Origin: Gemmatimonadales bacterium
Lineage (GTDB): Bacteria > Gemmatimonadota > Gemmatimonadetes > Gemmatimonadales > JACORV01
Direction: 5' to 3'
Assembly (NCBI GenBank): GCA_030697825.1
Contig: JAUYOW010000049.1
Span: forward strand, 76,221-108,801
Length of the DNA: 32,581 nt
Positions 1 to 9,565 of the stretch are shown here, in pieces; positions within the stretch are counted from its first letter, which is position 1; every line of letters starts with the position of its first letter. Both the position numbers and the translations under genes were made by a program. The notes under the pieces were generated by a model that was not told the origin of the DNA, ran no database searches, and saw nothing but the letters and a program-made list of their open reading frames with translations.

Positions 1-1354
1 GTCGCGTGAAGAAGCGCGTCACCATCTCCCCCATCGAGGCGAAGTCGTCCTGGCCCTCGACCGACTTGATCTTGTAGCTGCGATACTCGCTCCGCTTCGG
101 GCGGCCGTTCTCGAACCACACGATGGAGCCGACGGTGTCCCTGCCCTGCGCCGTGCTGATGTCCGCGCAGACCAGGCTCCGCGGCACTGCCGCGAGTCCG
201 AGATCCCGGCCCAGCGCGTAGACCGGGTCCTCGGCGCGCTCGGCGCCCTCGAAGGTCTCGAGGCGCAGCGTTTCGAGGAGGTGGATGGCGTTCTGCTCGG
301 CGAGGTCAACGAGACGGCGGCCGAGTCCCCGCTGAGGCACGGCCAACCGCGCGTCGCCCAGCATCTCCCGGAGCGCCTCCTCGTCGGCGGGCGGGCACGG
401 CAGCAGCACGCTGCGCGCGCGACGCGGCCTCGGCAGGTAGTAGCGCACTACGAAAGCCGTCAGGACCTCGGGCTCGGGCACGCCGTCGACGCCGACGAGG
501 AACGTATGCTCCCGGCCGATCACCTTGCCATCGCGGACCCGCATCACGACCGCGCAAGCATCGTCCTCGTCCCGCGCGAGGGCGATCGCGTCGCAGTCGC
601 CTCCGCCGACGCGCTCGACGGTCGGCGGCTCCTCGATCTGGTCGAGCCGCTTGAGCCCGTCGCGAAGCTCCGCGGCCAGCTCGAAATCCATCGCCCCCGA
701 AGCCCGCCGCATCCGCCCGCGGAGCCGGTTGCGCACTTCGAGCGTTTTGCCCTCCAGGAACAGGAGTACATCCTGCACCATGCGGCGGTACGACTCCGCG
801 CTCTCCCGGCCGACGCACGGCGCCCGGCACTTTCCGATGTGGTAGTCGAGACATGGCCGTTCGGGCGCGTCGCGCGGGAGGTCGTAGTGGCAGGAGCGCA
901 CCGTGAAGAGACGCCGGACCACGCGCAGCGTCTGCCGGAGCGCGCCCACGTCGGTGTACGGCCCGAAGTAACGCGCTCCGTCGTCCGCGGCGGCGCGGGT
1001 CACCAGGATACGCGGGAACGGCTCCTGCACCGTGACGGCGAGCCACGGGTACCGCTTGTCGTCGCGCAGGTTCACGTTGAACCGAGGGAGGTGCTCCTTG
1101 ATGAGGTTGTTCTCGAGGAGCAGCGCCTGAGCCTCGCTCGGCACGACTATGGTCTCCACGCCGGCGATACGGCGCTGAAGGAGCGCGAGGCGAGGGTTGC
1201 CCGCCGCCTCGTCCCCGAAGTACCAGCGCGCGCGGGTCCGAAGGTTGTTGGCCTTTCCGACGTAGATGACGTTCCCTTCGGCATCCTTCCACAAGTAGAC
1301 GCCTGGAGCGTCGGGCAGCGCGGCCAGTGAGCGCTGGAGCGACTCGTCAGGCAC
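1..1354 (-). CDS. uvrC: UvrABC excinuclease subunit C, 3' end outside the window
   Basis: UvrC makes the dual incisions on either side of a lesion in nucleotide excision repair. About 451 residues are visible of a family length near 600, and the frame is open without interruption from 1354 to the window edge. The N-terminal GIY-YIG nuclease shows GVY at residues 18-20 and YVG at 31-33. A Cys-rich stretch (RSCHYD, then KCRAPC) follows, and then a UVR-type helix pair (FELAAELRDGLKRLD) that binds UvrB. The RNase H-like C-terminal nuclease begins with CADIST, whose Asp matches a catalytic residue of the family, and DDFASMGE follows. I chose the GTG at 1354-1352 because it precedes the GIY-YIG domain at the usual distance; it overlaps the end of murJ by 8 bases. 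The C-terminal helix-hairpin-helix domain lies outside the window. Confidence 0.95.
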   Translation of the reverse strand, partial: MPDESLQRSLAALPDAPGVYLWKDAEGNVIYVGKANNLRTRARWYFGDEAAGNPRLALLQRRIAGVETIVVPSEAQALLLENNLIKEHLPRFNVNLRDDKRYPWLAVTVQEPFPRILVTRAAADDGARYFGPYTDVGALRQTLRVVRRLFTVRSCHYDLPRDAPERPCLDYHIGKCRAPCVGRESAESYRRMVQDVLLFLEGKTLEVRNRLRGRMRRASGAMDFELAAELRDGLKRLDQIEEPPTVERVGGGDCDAIALARDEDDACAVVMRVRDGKVIGREHTFLVGVDGVPEPEVLTAFVVRYYLPRPRRARSVLLPCPPADEEALREMLGDARLAVPQRGLGRRLVDLAEQNAIHLLETLRLETFEGAERAEDPVYALGRDLGLAAVPRSLVCADISTAQGRDTVGSIVWFENGRPKRSEYRSYKIKSVEGQDDFASMGEMVTRFFTR

Positions 1355-2912
1355 GGCGGAGCCCCCGGTCGAGGAGCGCCCGCGCGATGGGGATCCGGAG
1401 CGCCAGCGTTGCGGCGCCATACACCGCGGCGTAGGGCACCAGCCCCGCGACTGAGGCTGCGATCGGGCCCAGCGGACCAACGCCGCGCAGGATGCCCCAC
1501 GCCGCGGCGGCAGCCGCGAGCGCCGCGAGCCAGAGCTTCGCCATGTACCACGGCTCGAACCGCGCCGCTCCGATGCGAGCCGCGAGCCGCCTGCGGAGCA
1601 GCAGGAACTCGACCCATCCCGCGAAGCCGGCCGTCGCCGTGAGACCTACGGCGCCCCAGCGCAGCTCGATGCCGAGTGCGCGTGGCAGGGGCACGGCGCA
1701 GGCGAATCCGAGGACCGTCGTGAGCGCGACACGCACGACGGCGAATCGGAGCGGAGTACGGGTGTCGCCCAGCGCGTAGAATGTGGACGACGACAGCCTG
1801 CTCATGGTCGAAGCCAGGAGTCCCACGGTGGAACCCGCGAGGATCGCCCACACGTAGCGGCTGTCGGCCGGCCCGAACTGTCCGGTCTGGAACACCGCGC
1901 CGGCCACGACGTCACCCAGGACCAGGAACGCCACGGCACACGGGACGATGAAGAACGCCAGCCGGTGGATGCCTGCCTCGAGCCGCGACCGGAGGATGGC
2001 ATTCCGCTCCTCGTCGCTCCCCTGCGCCGCCGACATCGCCGGCAGCTCGGCCGCGGAGACCGACATTCCGAAGATGCTCACCGGCAGCGTATAGAGCAGT
2101 TGCGCGTTGGCGACGGCCGCCGCCGCGCCCGTCCCGAGCAGGCTCGCGATCACGCCGTCCACGTACGCGCTGATCTGATAGGCGCCGCGTCCCATGAGCG
2201 CCGGACCGAAGTTGGAGAGGACGGTGCGCACCTCCGGGCTCGTGGTGTCGGCCGAGAGGCGGAGCGAGCGGACCAGCCCGACGACGGACGGGAGCTGCAC
2301 CAGTACCTGGAGGAAGCTGCCGGCGACCGCGCCCCAGGCGATGATGACGACGAGGTCGCGCTGTCCCTCGCGGCGTCCGGCGACGATGGCGGTGGCGATG
2401 ATGACCGCGTTCCACACCACCGGCGCCGCGTAGGACAGGAAGAACTTCCCGTGACTGTTGAGAACGCCGAGGCACCACGCCGACATGACGAGGACGCCCG
2501 TAGCCGGGAAGAGGATCCTGACCAGCACGATCGTGAGGACCCGCTTGTCGCCGGTGAACCCAGGAGCGAGCAGATCCACCACCAGCGGCGTCGCGGCAAC
2601 GCCCGCGAGCACGATGAGCGCCACCACGAAGCCGAGCAGGCCCGCCACGGCGCCCGCCACCTTCCCCGCCTCCTCGTCCCTCCCCTGGCCCACCAGCCGT
2701 GCGTAGACCGGGATGAAGGAGGCGGATAGCACGCCCTCACCGAAGAGGTTCTGGAGGAGGTTGGGAATGCGGAACGCCGCCGACAGTGCGTCGGCGGCGT
2801 CCGAGAGACCCAGGAAGTGGGAGAAGACCCGCTGCCGGACGAGACCGGCGATCCGGCTGAGGAGGATGCCGGCGCCGACGAGCGCCGCGGAGCGCCCCGT
2901 CGAGCGCGCCAC
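1347..2912 (-). CDS. murJ: Lipid II flippase MurJ
   Basis: MurJ moves the peptidoglycan precursor lipid II from the inner to the outer face of the cytoplasmic membrane. The 521-residue protein is the family's usual length and is hydrophobic throughout, consistent with about 14 membrane helices of the MOP/MviN fold. Family signatures are visible: SRIAGLVRQRV near residue 20, AFRIPNLLQNLFGEG near 50-60 and LPVSIFGMSVSAAELP in the second half. The arginines in the first two motifs match those lining the lipid II cavity in characterised MurJ proteins. The start is GTG and the stop TGA. It ends inside the start region of uvrC, and the small membrane/coiled-coil gene lies 2 bases upstream. Confidence 0.95.
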   Translation of the reverse strand: MARSTGRSAALVGAGILLSRIAGLVRQRVFSHFLGLSDAADALSAAFRIPNLLQNLFGEGVLSASFIPVYARLVGQGRDEEAGKVAGAVAGLLGFVVALIVLAGVAATPLVVDLLAPGFTGDKRVLTIVLVRILFPATGVLVMSAWCLGVLNSHGKFFLSYAAPVVWNAVIIATAIVAGRREGQRDLVVIIAWGAVAGSFLQVLVQLPSVVGLVRSLRLSADTTSPEVRTVLSNFGPALMGRGAYQISAYVDGVIASLLGTGAAAAVANAQLLYTLPVSIFGMSVSAAELPAMSAAQGSDEERNAILRSRLEAGIHRLAFFIVPCAVAFLVLGDVVAGAVFQTGQFGPADSRYVWAILAGSTVGLLASTMSRLSSSTFYALGDTRTPLRFAVVRVALTTVLGFACAVPLPRALGIELRWGAVGLTATAGFAGWVEFLLLRRRLAARIGAARFEPWYMAKLWLAALAAAAAAWGILRGVGPLGPIAASVAGLVPYAAVYGAATLALRIPIARALLDRGLRRA

Positions 2913-2914
2913 TG

Positions 2915-3205
2915 TTACGAGCCGGGCTTGGGAAGGGACTTCGGAACGACCTGCCGGTTGGCCGGGTCTTCGATCAGCCGCTGGAGGAACTGCTGTTCTT
3001 CCTGGAGTTGGGCGACCTGGCGGTTCACGACCTCGAGCTCGGCCTCGAGCACGCCGACCTTCTCAGCCAGATCTCTGATGCCGACGTTGGGCGAGTCCAC
3101 GTCGCCCCCGTGCCGGCGATCCACCCACGCCCGCACTACGGGCGAGTCGAGGACCACCGCGGTGAGCGGGATCATCAGCGCTACGAAGATGACGAGCCAG
3201 ACCAT
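2915..3205 (-). CDS. Small membrane-anchored coiled-coil protein, unknown function
   Basis: I do not recognise a specific family. The 96-residue product starts with one strongly hydrophobic segment (about residues 2-20) followed by a basic stretch (RAWVDRRH), which suggests an N-in membrane anchor. Residues 45-80 have a heptad-like pattern rich in Leu, Val, Glu and Gln (VGVLEAELEVVNRQV), which suggests a coiled coil. The general plan of one membrane helix plus a short coiled coil resembles PspB-like and FtsB/FtsL-like proteins, but I see no diagnostic motif. It starts at ATG 3205, 9 bases after the bshC stop, and ends 2 bases before murJ, so it is probably co-transcribed with them. Coding is supported by the clean frame and fit between neighbours. 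Confidence 0.7.
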   Translation of the reverse strand: MVWLVIFVALMIPLTAVVLDSPVVRAWVDRRHGGDVDSPNVGIRDLAEKVGVLEAELEVVNRQVAQLQEEQQFLQRLIEDPANRQVVPKSLPKPGS

Positions 3206-3214
3206 CGGCGAAAC

Positions 3215-4768
3215 CTAGGTCTGCCGGAAGGTGGCTTCAAGTAGCTGCCGCGCGTGGGTCCGCGCGCCGTCGCTGATCAGGTCCAGGACCGCCTTTCCGT
3301 GCCGGGAGAGATAGGAGGCCACCGTCACCACGCGTTCCTGGGGTTTTCCCTCCGGGAACAGCTGTTCCCGCGCCCGGGCGACCTGCTGGAGGACGGTCTT
3401 GTTCTGGCGCTTGAGGTGCGCGATGAGCTTCTTCTCGATCTCGTGGGTAGCGCCAAGCGCCTGGGTGCGCGCCGACTCGACCGTCTTCTCCAGGGTGCGG
3501 TCAATGGCTACCGCTTCGCCGAGGAGCGCGCCATAGCGCTCGCCCAACGCGCTGCGGAGCAAGGCGAGCGCGTCGGCCGCGGCGGAGGGCAACGCCTCGC
3601 GCGCGAGTGCCGCGGACAGCTCGCTCTCCGGACGGCCCAGGCTCTCGGCGGTCAGGTGATGGCGCTCGAGCACCTTGTCCACCTTGGCTTCGACCAGGAA
3701 GCCCGAAACGCGTGGGACGCGGGCCGGACGCGGCACCGCGAGGTGATCGAAGACGGGACGCGCCTGCGCCAGATAGGAGATCTCGGCCGGGCCACCGACG
3801 TACGCGACCGTCGGGAGAACGAACGCTTCGATCGCGGGCCGAAGCAGCACGTTGCCGGAGAGCCTGCCCGGCTCGGACGTGGCGACGGCCAAGACCTCGT
3901 CCACCGTGAAGGCTTCATGACCACGCCGCGTCACGAACCGGCCGGCACCATCGATCTTGAGCCGGTCGCGTCCGAGGCGGGTCTCGAGCATCAGCAGGCT
4001 CATCCCGTCGCCGACCTGGACCGGAGTCTCCCGGCCCGCTGCGCGCAGGCGCTCTGCTTCAGCCCCGAGCTCGCGGTCGAGCGACGCGGCGGCTTTGAGC
4101 GCCGCCATGAAAGCCGGCCTGGCCGCGGCCTTGAGTGCGGGGTGCCAGCCCCGGCACACGACGACGCCAAAGGGACCGAGCAACTCGGCGAGTGCGTTGG
4201 CGCACGCCTCCGCCAGCGAGTGTCCGGCCTGGTAGGCGCGCGCCAGCCACGAAATCGTCTCGGCCCGGAACTCGCTGGGCGGAAGCAGAGACTCGAGTTG
4301 TCCGAGCGCCGCCGTTCCCTCGGGGCCCACCATCTCCCGGTACGCCGGCAGCATGGGCGCATCAGCCGCGCGTTCCCTCAAGACGACGCGCGACGCGTGT
4401 CCGTCGGCGCCGAGCACGTCGCAGTGGTTGATCTCGGCAAAGTCGTGATCGTCGCCGGCCACCCAGAATACCGGCACGAATGGTGCGCCGTGCACCTCCG
4501 TCAGCGCCGACGCGAGCGCCGCAACAGTGAGCGCCTTGTGGACGGCGAAGAGCGGGCCGGTGAACAGCCCCGCCTGCTGCCCGGTCGTCACCGCCAGGGC
4601 TCGGCCTTCGGTGAGCAGGCCGAGCGACTCCTTCGCCCGCCCCTCGGCGAGGAGCGCCGGAAACGCCTCGGACGGAACGCGCCGCACCTTCTGGGCGGCG
4701 ATGGCCCCGGCGAGGTCGCCCTCGCCGGGCGCGGTCGCGCCGGCCCCAAGTGCAAAGCGCAGCGTCAC
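3215..4768 (-). CDS. bshC: Bacillithiol biosynthesis cysteine ligase BshC
   Basis: BshC adds cysteine to glucosamine-malate in the last step of bacillithiol synthesis, the low-molecular-weight thiol used instead of glutathione by some bacteria. The 517-residue length is close to the family norm. Two family landmarks are clear: TGQQAGLF at residues 62-69 in the nucleotide-binding core, and FWVAGDDHDF at 101-110. A helical, charged segment near the C-terminus (KKLIAHLKRQNKTVLQQV) fits the family's coiled coil. The GTG start at 4768 shares a GTGA overlap with the stop of the upstream methyltransferase gene. The longer open frame upstream was not used because it lies within that methyltransferase. 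No bshA or bshB is present in this window. Confidence 0.9.
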   Translation of the reverse strand: MTLRFALGAGATAPGEGDLAGAIAAQKVRRVPSEAFPALLAEGRAKESLGLLTEGRALAVTTGQQAGLFTGPLFAVHKALTVAALASALTEVHGAPFVPVFWVAGDDHDFAEINHCDVLGADGHASRVVLRERAADAPMLPAYREMVGPEGTAALGQLESLLPPSEFRAETISWLARAYQAGHSLAEACANALAELLGPFGVVVCRGWHPALKAAARPAFMAALKAAASLDRELGAEAERLRAAGRETPVQVGDGMSLLMLETRLGRDRLKIDGAGRFVTRRGHEAFTVDEVLAVATSEPGRLSGNVLLRPAIEAFVLPTVAYVGGPAEISYLAQARPVFDHLAVPRPARVPRVSGFLVEAKVDKVLERHHLTAESLGRPESELSAALAREALPSAAADALALLRSALGERYGALLGEAVAIDRTLEKTVESARTQALGATHEIEKKLIAHLKRQNKTVLQQVARAREQLFPEGKPQERVVTVASYLSRHGKAVLDLISDGARTHARQLLEATFRQT

Positions 4769-5484
4769 GGGCGGCGCGCCACCAGCAGGAGCCGGGGGCT
4801 GAACGGAGAGTAGGGCGAGCCGAGGTAGTCCCCGAGCGCCGCCTCCGGCATGAGGCCGGCTCCGGCAAGCATGGTCTCGAGATCCGACCGTTCGTACAAT
4901 CGCACCCGCTCCACGAAACTCCGTCCTTCGCCGCCCAGGTGGATGGTCTTGGTGACGAAGCGCCCGTCGTCGCTCAGCCGGCGCTCCTGCACGACGACGG
5001 TGGCCCCCGAGGTGCGCTCGTCGCGCGGCACGAGCGAAGCTCGCAGGGCCGTCGCGTTCAGGAAGTCGAGCACGAACCCGCCACCGGGACGCAACACCCT
5101 CGCCACTTCCTGGAGGACGCGCTCGTGGTCGCGGTCCTCGTCGAAATAGCCGAAGCTCGTGAAGAGGTTGAGCACCACGTCGAAAGTCTCGTCCCGCAGC
5201 GCCAGAGCGCGGATGTCCCCGCGCAGGAGCGGACCCGGGTCTCGCCGGCGGGCGGCGCGCAGCAGCGGCATGGAGAGGTCGAGCCCGACCACCTCCGCAC
5301 CGCGCCGCCGGAGCGCCTCGGCGTGCCGGCCCGCGCCGCACGCCAGATCCAGCACCCGGTCTCCCGCCCGGACGAACCGCCGATCCCACAGCAGGGCGAC
5401 CAGTTGGTCCGCCTCCTCATCGTCACGATGGCGGTAGAGGTGCAGGTACTCCTCTCCGAACCAGCGCTCGAACCATTCCGTCAC
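4765..5484 (-). CDS. Class I SAM-dependent methyltransferase
   Basis: This 239-residue protein has the Rossmann-type methyltransferase fold. Motif I, the SAM-binding glycine loop, is VLDLACGAGRHA near residues 45-56. It is followed by an acidic end of strand 2 (VVGLDLS), a motif near FDVVLNLFTSFGYF and LRPGGGFVLDF. The substrate cannot be read from sequence; the fold is shared by small-molecule and macromolecule methyltransferases. The GTG start at 5484 overlaps the stop of the upstream AMMECR1-type gene by 4 bases, and its stop overlaps the bshC start by 4 bases, so the three are translationally coupled. A link to thiol metabolism through bshC is only a neighbourhood guess. Confidence 0.85.
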   Translation of the reverse strand: MTEWFERWFGEEYLHLYRHRDDEEADQLVALLWDRRFVRAGDRVLDLACGAGRHAEALRRRGAEVVGLDLSMPLLRAARRRDPGPLLRGDIRALALRDETFDVVLNLFTSFGYFDEDRDHERVLQEVARVLRPGGGFVLDFLNATALRASLVPRDERTSGATVVVQERRLSDDGRFVTKTIHLGGEGRSFVERVRLYERSDLETMLAGAGLMPEAALGDYLGSPYSPFSPRLLLVARRP

Positions 5485-6119
5485 TGGGCGTCCCGCTCCG
5501 CGATCACCTGGGCCCGGAACGTCAGGATCTCGGTCCCGGCGTCGCGCCATGATACGGCGGCCAGCCCCGCCTTGCGACACACCCCGTCGAGCAACTCGAC
5601 CCGGCCCCATCCCATCTCGGGCGCCACCTGCGGCAGGAGGACGCCCAGCCGCCCCGCGCGGCGGACGATCACCCCGTCGCGCCCCGGGACCACCTCATCC
5701 GGCCGGGTGGGCAGCGGAGGCGTCAGGACGGTTACCTCCACCGTGAGCCCCTCCAACTCGCCCGCCCCGAGCGGCGGGAACCGCGGGTCGTCTCTAGCGG
5801 CCGCGACCGCCATTCGGCCGGTCGCCTCTCTGATGGACAGGTCGTTCTCGATGTGGCCGATGCAGCCGCGGAGCGCTCCGGCGCGGTGCAACGTGACGAA
5901 CGCGCCTGCGAGCGCCATCAACTCCGGGTGGTCGGGCGGTCGTGGCAGCGCTCCGCCTCGCGCCCAGGCGTGCACGGTGTCCCGGGCGAATGCGTGCAGT
6001 TGCGCCGCTGCCTCGACGCCCAACAGCTCCGCGCGCTCGAACGCGGAGCCGTCCGCGCCGGTCGGTTTCCTCCGCGGCGCCTCAGGCGTAAAGGCCGCGC
6101 AGCCGGTGCACCGCGGCAA
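5481..6119 (-). CDS. amrA: AMMECR1-domain protein (AmmeMemoRadiSam system protein A)
   Basis: The 212-residue product carries the AMMECR1 fold, recognised by LRGCIG at residues 83-88 and the later [13 protein letters not shown] and VEVTVLTPP segments. Family members usually occur beside a Memo-type protein and a radical SAM enzyme; neither partner is in this window, so this copy stands alone here. The biochemical role is not established. The TTG at 6119 gives a 38-base overlap with the end of the dehydrogenase gene. That is large compared with neighbouring 4-base overlaps, so the true start may be further in; the conserved domain begins well after residue 30. The conserved Cys of LRGCIG is present. 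Confidence 0.8.
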   Translation of the reverse strand: MPRCTGCAAFTPEAPRRKPTGADGSAFERAELLGVEAAAQLHAFARDTVHAWARGGALPRPPDHPELMALAGAFVTLHRAGALRGCIGHIENDLSIREATGRMAVAAARDDPRFPPLGAGELEGLTVEVTVLTPPLPTRPDEVVPGRDGVIVRRAGRLGVLLPQVAPEMGWGRVELLDGVCRKAGLAAVSWRDAGTEILTFRAQVIAERDAQ

Positions 6120-7377
6120 CGCGGTCTATGGCCAGCGTGTATGCCGCGATGCGCATGTTGACGTTGTAACGCTTCGACACGCCCAGCACGTTCTCGAAGC
6201 TTCTCACCATGATCTCGTTGAGCCGGCTGTTGACGGTCTCCTCGGACCAGAAGTAACCCCCGCGGTTCTGGACCCACTCGAAGTAGCTGACCGTGACGCC
6301 CCCCGCGTTCGCCAGGATGTCCGGAATGACGAAGATCCCCTTGCGGTCGAGGATCTCGTCGGCCCCCGCGGCGGTGGGGCCGTTGGCGCCCTCGATGATG
6401 ACCTTGGCCTTGATGTCAGCGGCGTTGCGCGACGTTATCACGTTTTCGAGGGCCGCCGGCACGAGCACGTCGCAATCGAGCGCCAGCAGCTCCTCGTTCG
6501 TGATGCCTTCGGCCTTCGGGTAGCCGGTGAGGTAGCGGTGCGACTGCCGCCACGCCATCACGTCATGCACGTCGAGTCCCTTGGGATCGTAGACGCCGCC
6601 CGCGACGTCGCTGACGCCGACTATGGTGCAGCCCTCCTTCTGCAGGAGGTCCGCCGTGACCGACCCCACGTTCCCGAACCCCTGCACCGCCACGCGCGCG
6701 CCCTTCAACTGCATCCCCTGGTGCTTCAGCGCCTCGCGCGTGCAGATCATGCACCCTCGGCCCGTCGCCTCGCGGCGGCCCTGCGAGCCTCCCATTTCTA
6801 TGGGCTTGCCGGTGACCACGGCCGTGACGGTGTGCCGCTTGTGCATCGAGTAGGTGTCCATCACCCACGCCATCACCCGCTCGTTGGTGTTCACGTCGGG
6901 CGCGGGGACGTCGGAGTCGGGGCCGAGCGTCTCGATGATGCCGGAGGTGTAGCGCCGGGTGAGCTTCTCCAGCTCTCTCTCGGACATCGTCGTCGGGTCG
7001 CAGATCACGCCCCCCTTGGAGCCGCCGAAGGGGATGTTCACGACCGCGCACTTCCACGTCATCCACGCGGCGAGGGCCTTCACCTCCTCCAGCGTGACGG
7101 CGAGGTCGAAGCGGATCCCGCCCTTGGCCGGCCCGCGCGACGTGTTGTACAGCACCCGATATCCCGTGAACACTTCGACGTCGCCGGAGTCCATGCTCAC
7201 GGGGATCGAAATGATTATCTGCTTCTCGGGGTTGCGAAGGACCTTGTAGAGCCCCGCGTCGAGATTCAGGAGCTCCGCCGCGTAGTCGAACCGCGACATC
7301 ATCGCTTCGAAGGGGTTCTCGTCGGCGAGGAAGGTGTCCTTGTCGCGACGGATGAGGCGCTGTCTGGTGTCGGTCAT
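6082..7377 (-). CDS. gdhA: Glu/Leu/Phe/Val family amino-acid dehydrogenase, probably glutamate dehydrogenase
   Basis: The enzyme catalyses reversible oxidative deamination of an amino acid, most probably glutamate to 2-oxoglutarate and ammonium, linking carbon and nitrogen metabolism in the cytoplasm. The 431-residue length fits hexameric GDHs of about 420-450 residues. GPAKGGIRF (residues 82-90) and PFGGSKGG (116-123, catalytic Lys121) form the substrate site. GFGNVG at 233-238 is the dinucleotide-binding loop, and [10 protein letters not shown] follows near the C-terminus. The overall similarity looks like GDH rather than leucine dehydrogenase, which is usually shorter, but substrate and NAD/NADP preference are not proven. 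The ATG start at 7377 overlaps the lpxK stop by 4 bases (ATGA), so it is coupled to the lipid A genes. Confidence 0.92.
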   Translation of the reverse strand: MTDTRQRLIRRDKDTFLADENPFEAMMSRFDYAAELLNLDAGLYKVLRNPEKQIIISIPVSMDSGDVEVFTGYRVLYNTSRGPAKGGIRFDLAVTLEEVKALAAWMTWKCAVVNIPFGGSKGGVICDPTTMSERELEKLTRRYTSGIIETLGPDSDVPAPDVNTNERVMAWVMDTYSMHKRHTVTAVVTGKPIEMGGSQGRREATGRGCMICTREALKHQGMQLKGARVAVQGFGNVGSVTADLLQKEGCTIVGVSDVAGGVYDPKGLDVHDVMAWRQSHRYLTGYPKAEGITNEELLALDCDVLVPAALENVITSRNAADIKAKVIIEGANGPTAAGADEILDRKGIFVIPDILANAGGVTVSYFEWVQNRGGYFWSEETVNSRLNEIMVRSFENVLGVSKRYNVNMRIAAYTLAIDRVAAVHRLRGLYA

Positions 7378-8453
7378 GAGTCTCTCGAGGGCGGACGAAC
7401 CGCCCCGGGGTCGAGTATGGTCGGCGTCGCTGCCGCGACGCGATCCAGCATGGCTGCGAACGCGTCGCCGCCGGACGTTATCCGAACCGCGACCGCGGCG
7501 ACCCGGAGCTGCGGGCCGTCTGGCGGCCAGAGCGGGCCGAGCTTCACGGCGTCCTTCGCGGTGGTCAACACGAGCGCCCCGCCCGCCCTCCGAGCGATCT
7601 CCCGGACGTCCGCCCCATCGTACGCATGATGGTCCCCGAACGCCATGAGGCGCACCTTCGCGCCCAACCGAGCCAGCTGGGCGGCGAACAGTTCCGGCTC
7701 GCCGATTCCGCAGACCGCCAAGACTTCGCGGCCGGCGATCAGGTCCGGGCCTTGCAGCTCACCGCCGGTGAGCGATCTGAACCCGCCTACCGCCAGCTCG
7801 ACGGTCGCGCCCTGTCCGCCACGGGTGCGCCGGGCCAGCCGTGCCGCCAGAGCGACCGCCTCGGCGGCGGAGGCTGTCTTGTGGCTCACGACCACGGCGT
7901 CCGCGCGGGCGAGTGCGCCCAGTCCCTCGCGCCACGGGCCGGCGGGAAGCGGCCAGTGTCGCTCCGCGGCCGATTCCGCGCTCACCACGGCTAGCATCAC
8001 GTCCGTCAGGACGTCGCGCCGCTGAAGGCAGTCGTCGAACACCAGGACATCCGCGCCCAGCGCGGTCGCGCGCGCGCCTGCCGCGTGCCTGTCGGGGTCG
8101 GCGACGACGACCGCCAAGGGGACCGCCGCTTGGTGTTCCCGCGTCTCGTCCGCACCGTAGCCGCGAAGAATGATGCCGGGTCTCAGTCCGCGCCGCACCA
8201 CTTCGGCGGCGACGAACGAGGCGATCGGTGTCTTCCCCACTCCCCCGACGACGAGGTTCCCCACCCCGACCGCCGGCCGCGGGAGCCGCGACACTCGCAT
8301 CGCGCCGACGTCATAGGCGGTGTTCCGCGCGAGCACGCCGAGACGGTAGAGGCCGGCCGCCGGGAGTAACGCCCCGCGGGTCAGCGCCGCCATCGGCGAC
8401 CGCGATCGCCACACCCACCGCGCCACCAGGCCCCAGTCAATGCCGCCGCTCAC
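7374..8453 (-). CDS. lpxK: Tetraacyldisaccharide 4'-kinase LpxK, divergent
   Basis: LpxK phosphorylates the 4' position of the lipid A disaccharide precursor at the inner membrane. The 359-residue protein has the family's hydrophobic N-terminus and a Walker A loop [13 protein letters not shown] near residues 62-75. LRGYG follows, as in the family's RGYG motif. The usual DDG(F/L)QH motif is altered to FDDCLQRR, and the GDEP segment normally found before it is not recognisable, so the protein is divergent around the active site. [10 protein letters not shown] near the C-terminus matches the family. The GTG start at 8453 gives a GTGA overlap with the lpxB stop. Position next to lpxB supports the assignment. 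Confidence 0.88.
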   Translation of the reverse strand: MSGGIDWGLVARWVWRSRSPMAALTRGALLPAAGLYRLGVLARNTAYDVGAMRVSRLPRPAVGVGNLVVGGVGKTPIASFVAAEVVRRGLRPGIILRGYGADETREHQAAVPLAVVVADPDRHAAGARATALGADVLVFDDCLQRRDVLTDVMLAVVSAESAAERHWPLPAGPWREGLGALARADAVVVSHKTASAAEAVALAARLARRTRGGQGATVELAVGGFRSLTGGELQGPDLIAGREVLAVCGIGEPELFAAQLARLGAKVRLMAFGDHHAYDGADVREIARRAGGALVLTTAKDAVKLGPLWPPDGPQLRVAAVAVRITSGGDAFAAMLDRVAAATPTILDPGAVRPPSRDS

Positions 8454-9565
8454 GCCGCGAGCAGATCGCGCGCCAGCAGGGCGGCGCGTCCCGCGGCCCC
8501 CGGGCCGCCCAGCAGGCGGCGTACTTCCGCCAGGCCATCCAGCTGCTCCGACCGCTCCGGCGAGGCTCCGGCCAGCAGCGGCAGCACCGCCTTGGCGAGG
8601 TTGGAAGCCGTCACCTGGCCCTGCACGAACTCCGGGGCGATCTGGCGCCCGGCCACCAGGTTCACCAAGCCGATCCACCGGACGCGCACCAGCCGTCTCG
8701 CCATGAGATACGTGAGTGGGTTCATGCGGTACGCCACCACCAGGGGCGTGTCCGCCAACGCCGCCTCGAGCGTCGTCGTACCCGACTTGCAGAGCGCGGC
8801 GTCAGCCGCGGCGAAGCACTCGGGCGCGCGGCCGCTCACCACGCGCACTTCGCCCGGATGCGGATACTCGGCGCCCGGGACCGCCGCCACGAGGACCTGT
8901 AGGTCGGGGCGCAGCCGCGCCACGGCACTCGCCGCGTCGCGGAACACGGGCCAGAGGCGCAAAGTCTCCTGCGGGCGGCTGCCTGGAAAGAGCCCGAGCA
9001 CCTGCCGATCGGGATCCAGGCCCAAGGCCCGTTTGACCGCGCCGCGATCGCCTGGGGCCGGGCGATCGAGCAGCGGATGGCCCACGAACGTGGCCGGCAC
9101 GCCGCGCTCGCCGAAGAACTTCTCCTCGAAGGGAAGGATCACCGCCAGCCGCGTCACGTCGCGCGCGATCAGCCGCATCCGCTTCTCGCCCCAGGCCCAG
9201 AGCTGCGGCGCGATGTAGTACAGCACCGGCACCCCGGCGCGGTGCGCGGCCGCGGCCACCCTGAGGTGGAACCCGGGGTAGTCCACGAGCACGATGAGCC
9301 GCACGTCACCGCGGGCCAGCCGCCGCTCGATCGCCTTCAGCAGCCGGAAGTGGGCCGGCACTTTGCTGAGCACCTCGACGAGCCCGATCACCGTGAGGTC
9401 CTCGATGCGGGCCATGAGGGTGGCGCCCGCCGCCGCGAGGCCCGGCCCGCCCACGCCCTCCACCGCAAGGTCCGGCAGGAGTCCGCGCAGCGCGCTGACG
9501 AACGCCGCCGCGTGGGCGTCGCCTGAGGGCTCCCCCGCCGAGACGAACACGGTGCCGGCGCTCAC
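8450..9565 (-). CDS. lpxB: Lipid-A-disaccharide synthase LpxB
   Basis: LpxB joins UDP-diacylglucosamine and lipid X to make the lipid A disaccharide on the cytoplasmic face of the inner membrane. The 371-residue protein is of normal length. The start VFVSAGEPSGDAHAA is a family hallmark, followed by GVGGPGLAAAG, VDYPGFHLRVA and YYIAPQLWAWGEKR. FPGSRPQE and CKSGTTTLE in the second half correspond to the GT-B nucleotide-sugar binding side. The GTG start at 9565 overlaps the stop of the upstream oxidoreductase by 4 bases. Its position in an lpxD-lpxC/fabZ-lpxA-X-lpxB-lpxK series fits the pathway order. Confidence 0.96.
   Translation of the reverse strand: MSAGTVFVSAGEPSGDAHAAAFVSALRGLLPDLAVEGVGGPGLAAAGATLMARIEDLTVIGLVEVLSKVPAHFRLLKAIERRLARGDVRLIVLVDYPGFHLRVAAAAHRAGVPVLYYIAPQLWAWGEKRMRLIARDVTRLAVILPFEEKFFGERGVPATFVGHPLLDRPAPGDRGAVKRALGLDPDRQVLGLFPGSRPQETLRLWPVFRDAASAVARLRPDLQVLVAAVPGAEYPHPGEVRVVSGRAPECFAAADAALCKSGTTTLEAALADTPLVVAYRMNPLTYLMARRLVRVRWIGLVNLVAGRQIAPEFVQGQVTASNLAKAVLPLLAGASPERSEQLDGLAEVRRLLGGPGAAGRAALLARDLLAA

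Noticed and set aside
1-1354. Possible frameshift or pseudogene in uvrC
   Set aside because: Translating from the GTG at 1354 gives one open frame with all UvrC domains in order to the window edge.
4750-7629. Very long open frame on the plus strand (over 950 codons), and similar long plus-strand frames at 15226-16830 and 18167-20620
   Set aside because: They lie opposite well-recognised minus-strand genes (bshC, gdhA, bamA, clpC, mcsB). Their translations are Arg/His/Pro-rich with no known motifs. Long antisense frames are expected at this GC content.
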